Made by a program: the position numbers and the translations under genes. Below, one piece after another: positions 6,504 to 12,623 of a stretch of DNA of 16,071 bases. How positions within the stretch are numbered: position 1 is the first letter of the stretch; every line of letters starts with the position of its first letter. The DNA is taken from assembly GCA_964411125.1 (NCBI GenBank), contig CAYPJU010000106.1, positions 1-16,071 of the forward strand, given 5' to 3'. Source of the stretch: JBFIHF01 sp964411125. Lineage in GTDB: Bacteria > Myxococcota_A > Bradymonadia > Bradymonadales > Bradymonadaceae. The notes below the pieces were generated by a model. It did no database searches and was not told the DNA's origin. It saw only the letters and a program-made list of their open reading frames with translations.

Positions 6504-8208
6504 GACGACGACGCTGGTCGACGCTCTGCTGGTCGCCGCGCATCAGACCCCCGAAAAGGTCGGAGCACGCTTCCTCGATCGGCGAGGGGGTGGAGAAGAA
6601 TACTCGTTCGGGGAGCTCTCGCGTCGCGCCTCGAACTCGGCGACGACGCTGCGCCGGGCCGGGGTGTCGCCGGGGGACCGGGTGGTGCTCGTCTGCCCGA
6701 CGGAGGTCGGGTTCTACGACGCCTTCTTCGGCACCTTGATGGCGGGCGCGACGCCGGTGCCGGTCTATCCGCCGCTGCGGCTCGGCAAGCTCGACGAGTG
6801 GGTCGATCGCACGGCCGGGTTGGTCGAGCGAGCCGGCGCGCGCGCGATCATCGCCGACCGCCGCACGCGAAGGCTGCTCGGGCGCGTGCATTCCGCGAGC
6901 GGCAAGTCGGCGCGGTTGGTGAAGCTCGAGAACCTCCCGATCGGCGACGCGATGCCGGCGGCGGTGCCCGATCCCGACGACCTCGCGCTGGTGCAGTTCT
7001 CGTCGGGCACGACGCGCGATCCCGCGCCTGTGACCCTGACGCACCGGCAGATCATCGCCAACATCGAAGCGATCGTACGCCAACTCCCCGACGAGGCGCT
7101 CGAGCACGGGGGCTGCGTCAGTTGGCTCCCGCTCTACCACGACATGGGACTGATCGGCTGCGTCCTGACGACGCTCTGCTGCGGCGAGACGATGACGCTG
7201 ATCGGCCCCGAGAATTTCCTCGCGCGGCCGAGGATCTGGCTCGAGGCACTCTCGGAGTACGGCGGCACCGTATCGCCGGCTCCGAACTTCGCCTACGCCC
7301 GCTGCGTCGAGAAGATCGGACCGGACGACCTCGACGGTCTCGACCTGTCGAAATGGGTCGTGGCGATGAACGGCGCGGAACCGATCGCCGTCGACTCGAT
7401 GCGCGAGTTTCAGCAGCGATTCGCCCCCGTCGGTCTACGCCCCGAAGCACTCTCGCCTGTTTACGGGCTCGCCGAGGCCGCGCTCGCCGTCACCTTCAGC
7501 CCGTTCGACCGTCCGTTCGAGGCGACGACGTTCGACCGGCTGGAGCTCGCGACGGGTCGTGCCGTGCCGGCCGAGACCGGTGTCGAACTCCCGTCGCTGG
7601 GACGACCGCTGGACGGGTACGACGTGAAGGTGTGCGACGACGACGGCGCCCGTGTCGACGAAGGCACCGTAGGCCAGGTCTGGGTCCGAGGACCCTCCAT
7701 CACGAAGCGCTACCTCGACGGTGAAGACCCACGGGTCGATGGCTGGTTCGACACCGGCGACCGCGGGTTCCTCTACGAGGGCGAGCTCTACGTCAGCGGA
7801 CGAGCCAAAGACGTCGTCGTCGTTCGAGGGCAGAACCATTGCGCCCACGATCTCGAGCGCGCCTGCGACGACGTGGCGGGCGTGCGGCCCGGATGCGTCG
7901 TCGCCGTCAGCCATCTCGACTCCACCGGCGAGAAGGTGGTCATGTTCGTGGAAGCGCGTGAGCAGACACAGGGGCTCGCCGAGGAATGCCGTTCGCGTGT
8001 CAACGCCCAGACGGGCGTCAAACCCGACGTCGTTTTGGTCCTGGAACCCGGAACCTTGCCTCGGACATCGTCGGGCAAGCTGCGTCGTCGTGCTTCCCTC
8101 GAGGCGCATCTCGCAGGTGAGCTCGAGGCGCCCGCGCGCGTCGGACCGCTCCTCATCGCTCGCGAAATGGCGCGCAGCGCGCTCGCGTTCGTGACCCCGG
8201 CCGAATGA
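6484..8208 (+). CDS. Fatty acyl-AMP ligase (FAAL), AMP-dependent synthetase family
   Basis: This adenylating enzyme makes acyl-AMP from a fatty acid and ATP and hands the acyl group to a carrier protein. Motifs in order: P-loop FSSGTTRDP (172-180); SWLPLYHDMGLIG (213-225) and APNFAYARCVEKI (266-278), both typical of FAALs rather than acyl-CoA ligases; MNGAEP (295-300); GLAEAALAV (328-336); GWFDTGD with D426; SGRAKD (438-443); and the catalytic lysine K532 in TSSGKLRRR. At 574 aa it is full length. The hinge-following motif, usually GRNHYP-DIE in this family, reads GQNHCAHDLE, so the normally conserved Tyr-Pro is changed. The ATG at 6484 has AAGG just upstream and lies within the end of the ACP gene; its stop overlaps the FAD gene start (ATGA). 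The context says it loads the adjacent ACP to prime the type III synthase. Confidence 0.92.
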   Translation: MAELPHRTTTLVDALLVAAHQTPEKVGARFLDRRGGGEEYSFGELSRRASNSATTLRRAGVSPGDRVVLVCPTEVGFYDAFFGTLMAGATPVPVYPPLRLGKLDEWVDRTAGLVERAGARAIIADRRTRRLLGRVHSASGKSARLVKLENLPIGDAMPAAVPDPDDLALVQFSSGTTRDPAPVTLTHRQIIANIEAIVRQLPDEALEHGGCVSWLPLYHDMGLIGCVLTTLCCGETMTLIGPENFLARPRIWLEALSEYGGTVSPAPNFAYARCVEKIGPDDLDGLDLSKWVVAMNGAEPIAVDSMREFQQRFAPVGLRPEALSPVYGLAEAALAVTFSPFDRPFEATTFDRLELATGRAVPAETGVELPSLGRPLDGYDVKVCDDDGARVDEGTVGQVWVRGPSITKRYLDGEDPRVDGWFDTGDRGFLYEGELYVSGRAKDVVVVRGQNHCAHDLERACDDVAGVRPGCVVAVSHLDSTGEKVVMFVEAREQTQGLAEECRSRVNAQTGVKPDVVLVLEPGTLPRTSSGKLRRRASLEAHLAGELEAPARVGPLLIAREMARSALAFVTPAE

Positions 8209-9245
8209 TGGAGCGTATCCAAATGGCGATCGTGGGCGGAGGCCCCGCAGGACTCGCTGCTGCGCTCGAGGCGAAGCGCCGCGGGATCGACGCGCTCGTG
8301 CTGGAGCGTGAACCCGGCACGATCGACAAAGCGTGCGGCGAGGGGCTCATGCCGGCCGCGCTGCAGGAGCTGCGCGAGCTCGGCGTCGAGGGGCTCGATG
8401 GCAAGCCGTTCGTCGGCATCACTTACCGCGACGCGTACCGCGAAGACCTCGCCGCTCACGGCGACTTTCCTGGAGCTCACGGACTCGGGGTCCGCCGGAC
8501 GACGCTTCACGGAGCGCTGCGCGACGCCGTGAACGCCGCCGGATGTCGCACTGTCGAACACACCGTGCGATCGGTCGTCGAGCGAGACGACGGCGTCCTC
8601 CTCGACGGTGAGCTGCTCGCCGATTACGTGATCGCCGCCGATGGCCTGCACTCGCGCGTCCGTCGGCAGGTGGGGCTGGACCGCCCTGCGCCGCGGAAAC
8701 GGTTTGGCATGCGGCGCCACTTCCAGGTTGCGCCGTGGAACGACCGGGTGGAGGTTCACTGGGGACCGCGAGCCGAGGCCTACGTCACCCCCGTCGGGGA
8801 CGACATGGTCGGCGTCGCGATGCTCTTCCGTCCCCCGGCGCGCTTCGAAGAGTTGCTCGAGGACTTCCCCGTGCTGCGCGAACGACTGGGCGGAGCGGCG
8901 CCCGCCTCCGAGACCCGCGGTGCGGGCGCCTTCGGGCAGGAGTCGAAGGCGTTGCAGACGCGACGCGTCATGCTTGTCGGCGACGCTGCGGGCTACGTCG
9001 ACGCGCTGACCGGCGAAGGGATCGCGATCGCGATCCGCTCGGGGCGGGCGGCGGTTGCCGCGATCGCCGAAGATCGTCCCGAAACCTATTCGCGCACGCA
9101 CCGTCGGCTCACGCGTCAGTGGGAGTGGTCGACGCGCGGGTTGCTCGCGATGACGCGGCCGCGCTTCGTCCATCGACCTCTGATTCGGCTGTTGCGGGCC
9201 GTGCCTCCCATCTTCGACCGCGCCCTCGCCGTGCTGGCTCGCTGA
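8205..9245 (+). CDS. FAD-dependent oxidoreductase / monooxygenase (geranylgeranyl-reductase-like fold)
   Basis: A 346-aa flavoprotein of the p-hydroxybenzoate hydroxylase fold. It has the N-terminal dinucleotide motif GGGPAGLAAALEAKRRG (11-27) with an acidic residue closing the beta-alpha-beta unit (E34), the CGEGL motif near residue 45 typical of the geranylgeranyl reductase branch, the DG motif IAADGLHSRVRR, and the second FAD motif VGDAAGYVDALTGEGI. It is last in the polyketide operon and starts by ATGA overlap with the ligase gene (ATG at 8205; an ATG at 8208 is equally possible). Flavoprotein hydroxylases in the same position, such as SrsC of Streptomyces griseus, oxidise alkylresorcinols to hydroquinone/quinone products. 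That is the favoured role, but a double-bond reductase acting on the lipid tail is a real alternative given the family branch. Confidence 0.88.
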   Translation: MMERIQMAIVGGGPAGLAAALEAKRRGIDALVLEREPGTIDKACGEGLMPAALQELRELGVEGLDGKPFVGITYRDAYREDLAAHGDFPGAHGLGVRRTTLHGALRDAVNAAGCRTVEHTVRSVVERDDGVLLDGELLADYVIAADGLHSRVRRQVGLDRPAPRKRFGMRRHFQVAPWNDRVEVHWGPRAEAYVTPVGDDMVGVAMLFRPPARFEELLEDFPVLRERLGGAAPASETRGAGAFGQESKALQTRRVMLVGDAAGYVDALTGEGIAIAIRSGRAAVAAIAEDRPETYSRTHRRLTRQWEWSTRGLLAMTRPRFVHRPLIRLLRAVPPIFDRALAVLAR

Positions 9246-9270
9246 ACGTACAATGCAGACGCCGCCTTTC

Positions 9271-9299
9271 CGCGGCGATCGTTGCGGCGCGCCGCCGCG
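9271..9299 (+). terminator. GC-rich hairpin after the polyketide operon
   Basis: CGCGGCG (9271-9277) and CGCCGCG (9293-9299) can pair, and a perfect palindrome GCGGCGCGCCGC (9284-9295) offers a competing fold. It begins 26 bases after the stop of the FAD gene. There is no T-run, so it may attenuate rather than end transcription into the lipoprotein gene. Confidence 0.25.
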
Positions 9300-9336
9300 T
9301 GCCCATCATTTCCCGCACCTTTCGCCTGAGGTCGTG

Positions 9337-9633
9337 ATGAGAATCGTACAAGCAAGCTTCCTCGCGCTCTGCCTCGCCGCGGCGTCCTGTGCTCCGCCCG
9401 AGGTCAGATTCTGTGATCGCAAGTGTGCCTGCGAAGGTTGCAGCGAGCGGGAGTTCGACCGGTGCGTCGACAACCTGGACGATCGTTTCTACGACGCGGA
9501 CGAGGAGCGCTGCCTCCCCGAGTACGACGCGTACGTCTCGTGCCAGAACGCGACCGGCTTCTGCGATCGAAGCGGCGACTACGAGACGGACTGCGGGCCG
9601 GAGCGGCGAGACCTGGACGAGTGCGTCGACTGA
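9337..9633 (+). CDS. Small cysteine-rich putative lipoprotein (98 aa)
   Basis: The function is not recognised. The start at 9337 is chosen because the product then begins with a signal peptide (MRIVQASFLALCLAAASC) whose last residue, Cys18, fits a lipobox (AASC); TGAGG lies 8 bases upstream. The in-frame ATG at 9253 would bury the signal 28 residues in. The mature part of about 80 aa is acidic and has roughly ten further Cys in CDRKCACEGC and spaced C...C pairs, ending DECVD. That spacing suggests a small disulfide-linked domain outside the cytoplasm. It follows the polyketide operon by 91 bp in the same direction, but a GC-rich hairpin lies between, so membership of that operon is doubtful. 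It is the third protein of this style in the window. Confidence 0.7.
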   Translation: MRIVQASFLALCLAAASCAPPEVRFCDRKCACEGCSEREFDRCVDNLDDRFYDADEERCLPEYDAYVSCQNATGFCDRSGDYETDCGPERRDLDECVD

Positions 9634-9637
9634 CCGT

Positions 9638-9672
9638 GACAGCGTCGTCGGGGGTCGAGGGGAGGCGCTGTC
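9638..9672 (+). terminator. Inverted repeat after the third lipoprotein gene
   Basis: GACAGCG (9638-9644) and CGCTGTC (9666-9672) form a 7-bp stem with a G-rich loop of 21 bases, starting 4 bases after the stop codon. No T-run follows. It may be a terminator or the edge of the repeat block that begins at 9673. Confidence 0.3.
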
Positions 9673-9821
9673 GTGCGGCGGCTTCCAGCCGCGCTATGAG
9701 CCGGGCGGGACGCCCGCTCACCGACAACGCGCATCGCTGGGGTGCAGCGGCTTCCAGCCGCGTAATGAGCCGGGTGGGACGCGACGACGCGCATCGCTGC
9801 GGTGCAGCGGCTTCCAGCCGC
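9673..9821 (+). repeat. Tandem hairpin repeat, 2.3 units
   Basis: Units begin at 9673 (69 bp), 9742 (60 bp) and 9802 (first 20 bp only). Each opens with GTGC(A/G)GCGGCTTCCAGCCGC, which contains the perfect hairpin GCGGCT-TCC-AGCCGC. The two longer units then share ATGAGCCGGG(C/T)GGGACGC and a common end ACGCGCATCGCTG. The first unit carries 9 extra bases. Both unit lengths are multiples of three, so a frame stays open through the block, giving an apparent GFQPR...EPGGT repeat peptide. I judge this a non-coding intergenic repeat: no start or RBS, and it lies between a complete lipoprotein gene and a complete transporter gene. Confidence 0.85.
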
Positions 9822-9838
9822 TGTTGGGAGAGGGGGAA

Positions 9839-9894
9839 CGTTGGGCTTCGCCCAAACCCACCAGGGGATTCTCCCCTGGACCCCGAAGTTTTCC
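9839..9894 (+). repeat. REP-like two-hairpin repeat, copy 3
   Basis: Same unit and orientation as 2046-2101, with one difference in 56 bp (G at 9885 where copy 1 has A). It contains TTGGGC-TTC-GCCCAA and CCAGGGGA-TTC-TCCCCTGG. It follows the tandem hairpin block directly and lies 52 bp before the GTG of the EamA gene. Near-identity over 7.8 kb of separation points to recent copying or gene conversion. Confidence 0.9.
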
Positions 9895-9946
9895 ATTCGA
9901 CTGCGAGCTCTTACAGCCGGCTCGCCCATCGTCTCCAGGCCGGGCC

Positions 9947-10876
9947 GTGACGACCCTCGGACTTCTCCTCGCCGTACTCGGCGCAGCCAGTTGGGCGACG
10001 CTCGACGTCCTCCGAAAATCGATCGGCGAGCACGTCTCGGCGTCGGCGGCCGTGGCGGCGATGACGCTCTTCCAGCTCCCGTTTCTCGCGGCGATGCTGG
10101 GCGTAGGGGAGCTCGTGGACATCTCCGCGCAGCCCTGGGCGACGTTCTTCCAGGGGTTGGGCGACATGGGAGCCCGTTACGCCGCGGTGCTCTTCGGCAC
10201 GGTGGCGTTGAACCTCCTCGCAGGCTGGCTGTTTCTCCGGGCGGTGCAGCTCTCACCGCTCGGTCTCACCATCCCGTACCTGTCGTTCACGCCGGTCTTC
10301 ACATCCCTGTCGGCGGTGATGTTCCTCGGCGAACGACCGACGGTGCTCGGAGCGATCGGCATCGTCGTGGTGACCGGTGCGGCGTTCGCGCTGAACCCCG
10401 GCGACGACGAAGAGCGGGGCGTGCTGGCGCCCCTGCGGGCGATCTGGAACGAGCGCGGGAGCCTCTACATGGTGGGCGTCGCGCTCATCTGGAGCATCAC
10501 GCCGATCCTCGACAAGGTCGGGTCGCAGCAGGCGGGGGTCGTCGGCCACTCCGCGTTCGTCGCCGCCGGGATCTTCGCGCTGATCGCGGTGGCGCGAGCG
10601 ATCCGCGACCGCGGAGCCCGCCGGCTCGTCGGCGAGCTCTCGACGAAGCCGGCGCTCCTCCTCGCCGCCGCTTTCTTCAACGTCCTGGGGATGGTGTTCC
10701 AACTGTCGGCCTACGAGTTCATGGACGTCGCCTACGTCGAGACGTTCAAGCGCGCGATCGGCGTATTGACCGCCGTCATCGTCGGGACCGCCGTCTTCGG
10801 GGAGGGCGACGCGACCCGACGACTCGTCGCAGCGGCCGTCATGGCGGTGGGCGTCACCCTCGTCATCCTCGCATGA
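9947..10876 (+). CDS. EamA/DMT-family membrane transporter
   Basis: A 309-aa inner-membrane protein of the drug/metabolite transporter superfamily, with about ten hydrophobic helices in two EamA halves. The typical half-ending motif is seen near residues 102-125, where LSPLGLTIPYLSFTPVFTSL leads into a FLGERPT turn; the second half ends with DVAYVETFKRAIGVLTAVIVGTAVFGEGD. The family exports or exchanges small metabolites; the substrate cannot be read from sequence. The start is set at GTG 9947, which begins directly with the first helix (TTLGLLLAVLGAASW); the frame is open far upstream, but that part runs through repeats and is not protein-like. The RBS is weak. The upstream repeats separate it from the lipoprotein gene, and the SnoaL-like gene follows after 42 bp. 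Confidence 0.85.
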   Translation: MTTLGLLLAVLGAASWATLDVLRKSIGEHVSASAAVAAMTLFQLPFLAAMLGVGELVDISAQPWATFFQGLGDMGARYAAVLFGTVALNLLAGWLFLRAVQLSPLGLTIPYLSFTPVFTSLSAVMFLGERPTVLGAIGIVVVTGAAFALNPGDDEERGVLAPLRAIWNERGSLYMVGVALIWSITPILDKVGSQQAGVVGHSAFVAAGIFALIAVARAIRDRGARRLVGELSTKPALLLAAAFFNVLGMVFQLSAYEFMDVAYVETFKRAIGVLTAVIVGTAVFGEGDATRRLVAAAVMAVGVTLVILA

Positions 10877-10892
10877 GCTCCCGCGGGCCATG

Positions 10893-10906
10893 TCGCCCCG
10901 GGGCGA
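10893..10906. promoter_or_regulatory. Perfect 14-bp palindrome between the EamA and SnoaL-like genes
   Basis: TCGCCCCGGGGCGA is fully self-complementary. With no loop it is a poor hairpin but a possible protein site; it may also be chance in such GC-rich DNA. It ends 12 bases before the ATG at 10919. Confidence 0.25.
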
Positions 10907-10918
10907 GGTGAGGTAGAG

Positions 10919-11281
10919 ATGGAGAACTTCGTGGAGGAGACCATGACCGAGACGGCCCGAAGAGCCGCGCAACGCCAGCTCGACGCCTACAATGCTCACG
11001 ACGTCGACGCGTTCGTCGCCTGCTATGCCGAAGACGTCGTGATCCGCGATCTTCGGAGCGGCGAGGTCACCGGCGAGGGACGTGACCAGATGCGGACGAG
11101 CTACGGCGCGATGTTCGAGCGTTTTCCCGAGGTGCACGCCGCCGTGACGACCCGCACCGTGGTGGGAAACTTCGTCTTCGACCACGAATTCGTGACGGGG
11201 CGCGGCGATCCGCTGCTCGTGATGGCGATCTACGACGTCGGCGACGACGGCCTCATCTCGGGGGTCTGGTTTGCTCGATGA
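10919..11281 (+). CDS. SnoaL-like / NTF2-fold protein (120 aa)
   Basis: A small alpha+beta cone protein of the NTF2 superfamily, which includes SnoaL-like cyclases, delta-5-3-ketosteroid isomerase and many uncharacterised enzymes. The pattern is clear: an N-terminal helix AAQRQLDAYNAHDVDAFVACYAEDVVIRDL (about 16-45), GEGRDQMRTSYGAMFERFPE (about 54-73), then strands with VVGNFVFDHEFVTGRG and a final strand LISGVWFAR. Such proteins bind a small hydrophobic ligand in the cone, but no catalytic pair can be assigned with confidence. The ATG at 10919 has GGTGAGG upstream; a second ATG at 10943 has GGAGGAG 4 bases upstream and would match the usual start of the fold, so it is a serious alternative. 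It lies 42 bp after the transporter and 42 bp before the hydrolase gene, in the same direction. Confidence 0.82.
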   Translation: MENFVEETMTETARRAAQRQLDAYNAHDVDAFVACYAEDVVIRDLRSGEVTGEGRDQMRTSYGAMFERFPEVHAAVTTRTVVGNFVFDHEFVTGRGDPLLVMAIYDVGDDGLISGVWFAR

Positions 11282-11323
11282 CGACTCGACGGGGCGGCGC
11301 GCGAGCCCCCTCGGACGCCGCCG

Positions 11324-12478
11324 ATGAGTGACGACGACGACCGCAATCTCCTGAATGATCTGAGGGGCGCGAGCCGGCTCGCAGTCCACGGGACCCGCGA
11401 GGTCACCAACGTCGTGCGGGACATGCACCGCACGATCGCGAGCGGGCCATGGATCCTCGGTCGCCCGCTCGCTGTGCCCGTCACGCTGGTGACGCGGATC
11501 GTCTACGGCAGCATCACCGGCGTCACGAGCGTCGTCGGGACGACCATCGACGTCGCACTCGAACAACTCACCCCGCTCGCACCCGAGGGCGCTCCGGGAC
11601 CCGCGCGCGATGCGCTGATCGCCGCGGCGAACGGTATCGTCGGGGATTACCTCGCCGAGACCGGAAATCCCCTCGCCATCGAGATGCAGGCCCGCACGCA
11701 CGGAGAACCGCGGCCACACATTGTCGTGATGGTCCACGGCTCGTCGATGAGCGACCGGCAATGGGTGCGCGACGGCCACGATCACGGCGCGGTCGTCTCA
11801 CGGGCCCTCGGCGCGACGCGCGTCGACATCCGCTACAACAGCGGGCTGCACGTCTCGACCAACGGCACGCAGTTGGCGCACCTGCTCGAGGAGCTCGTCT
11901 CGAGCTGGCCCGTCGCGGTCGACGCCCTCACCATCGTCGGTTTCAGCATGGGCGGCCTCGTGACCCGGAGCGCCGTTCGTGCCGCGGAGACCGAGCACCT
12001 CGGCTGGCGGCGGCTCCTTCGGTCGCTGGCGTTCGTCGGCACCCCGCATCACGGCGCCCCCCTCGAACGAGGCGGTAACTGGCTCGAAGTGCTCCTCGGT
12101 ATCAGCTCCTACAGCGCGCCGATCGCCCGGCTCGCCCGGGTCCGGAGCGCCGGGATCACCGACTTGCGGTACGGGTACACCCTCGAGGAGCACTGGCAGG
12201 GGCGCGACCGGTTCCAGGTCACTCGAGACCACCGCACCCCGCTCCCTCTCCCCACCGACGTCCGGTGCTTCGCCGTGGCGGGCTCGGGGGAGCCGACGCT
12301 CGGCGTCCCCGGCGACGGCCTCGTCCCGGTGACGAGCGCTCTCGGGAAGAACGACCTCCCCGCCTTGCACCTCGATTTCGACGCCGCCGACACCATGGAG
12401 GTCGAAGCGAAACACATCGACCTTCTCGGTCGTCGGGACGTCGGCGATCGTCTCTGCGAGTGGTTGAGCTCGGCCTGA
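11324..12478 (+). CDS. Alpha/beta hydrolase, PGAP1/lipase-like esterase
   Basis: A 384-aa hydrolase with a probable Ser-Asp-His triad: S208 in the nucleophile elbow GFSMGG, D331 in PGDGLVPVTS, and H364 in AKHIDLL. The oxyanion strand VVMVHGSSMSD (134-144) and the block VGTPHHGAPLERGG (238-251) are typical of PGAP1-like lipases/esterases and triacylglycerol lipases. An extra N-terminal region of about 130 residues precedes the catalytic domain. It has a moderately hydrophobic stretch (about 48-80, Val/Thr/Gly-rich) that could associate with membrane or act as a lid; no signal peptide is visible, so the protein looks cytoplasmic or membrane-associated. Likely substrates are lipid or polyester ester bonds. 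The gene is followed by 145 bp before the beta-oxidation genes, where a separate promoter and operator lie, so it is probably the last gene of its own unit. Confidence 0.85.
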   Translation: MSDDDDRNLLNDLRGASRLAVHGTREVTNVVRDMHRTIASGPWILGRPLAVPVTLVTRIVYGSITGVTSVVGTTIDVALEQLTPLAPEGAPGPARDALIAAANGIVGDYLAETGNPLAIEMQARTHGEPRPHIVVMVHGSSMSDRQWVRDGHDHGAVVSRALGATRVDIRYNSGLHVSTNGTQLAHLLEELVSSWPVAVDALTIVGFSMGGLVTRSAVRAAETEHLGWRRLLRSLAFVGTPHHGAPLERGGNWLEVLLGISSYSAPIARLARVRSAGITDLRYGYTLEEHWQGRDRFQVTRDHRTPLPLPTDVRCFAVAGSGEPTLGVPGDGLVPVTSALGKNDLPALHLDFDAADTMEVEAKHIDLLGRRDVGDRLCEWLSSA

Positions 12479-12541
12479 AGCACCGCGCTGCCCGGCGACC
12501 CCGACGGCGCACGTGACCACCACGACTCGCGATGATCGACG

Positions 12542-12565
12542 CCGAATGAATGCTCATTCATTCGG
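12542..12565. promoter_or_regulatory. FadR-type (TetR family) palindromic operator
   Basis: The arms CCGAATGAATG (12542-12552) and CATTCATTCGG (12555-12565) are perfect inverted complements around a 2-bp centre, CT. The core resembles the site described for Bacillus FadR (YsiA), TGAATGAATANTCATTCA, a TetR-family repressor of beta-oxidation released by long-chain acyl-CoA. It touches the -35 element, so a bound repressor would block RNA polymerase. No regulator gene is in the window. Confidence 0.75.
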
Positions 12566-12593
12566 TTGACTTTGCCTGATGGGGTGCTTAACT
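12566..12593 (+). promoter_or_regulatory. Promoter of the beta-oxidation genes
   Basis: TTGACT (12566-12571; 5 of 6 to TTGACA) starts at the base after the palindrome. The best -10 is TTAACT (12588-12593; 3 of 6) after a 16-bp spacer. The start of transcription would fall near 12600, giving a leader of about 25 bases with AGGTGAGG before the ATG at 12624. Confidence 0.5.
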
Positions 12594-12623
12594 CAAGGGC
12601 GAACAAAAGAAACAGGTGAGGTC

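Noticed and set aside
7788..9173. Minus-strand open frame (461 codons) opposite the FAAL and FAD genes
   Set aside because: It overlaps two well-supported genes and shows no domain.
9673..9821. CRISPR array
   Set aside because: Only 2.3 units, unequal lengths, no unique spacers between them and no cas genes.
2046..9894. Composite transposon or genomic island bounded by the direct repeats
   Set aside because: No transposase or integrase, no target-site duplication at the outer edges, and the third copy lies inverted inside. It is kept only as a recombination possibility.
9389..9946. N-terminal extension of the EamA protein through the repeat block
   Set aside because: The open frame overlaps the lipoprotein gene out of frame and runs through tandem and REP-like repeats. 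The transporter is complete from GTG 9947.
10253..11785. Long minus-strand open frame (510 codons) across the EamA, SnoaL-like and hydrolase genes
   Set aside because: It spans three real plus-strand genes and their gaps, and gives an Asp/Arg/His-rich sequence with no motif; it is an antisense shadow.
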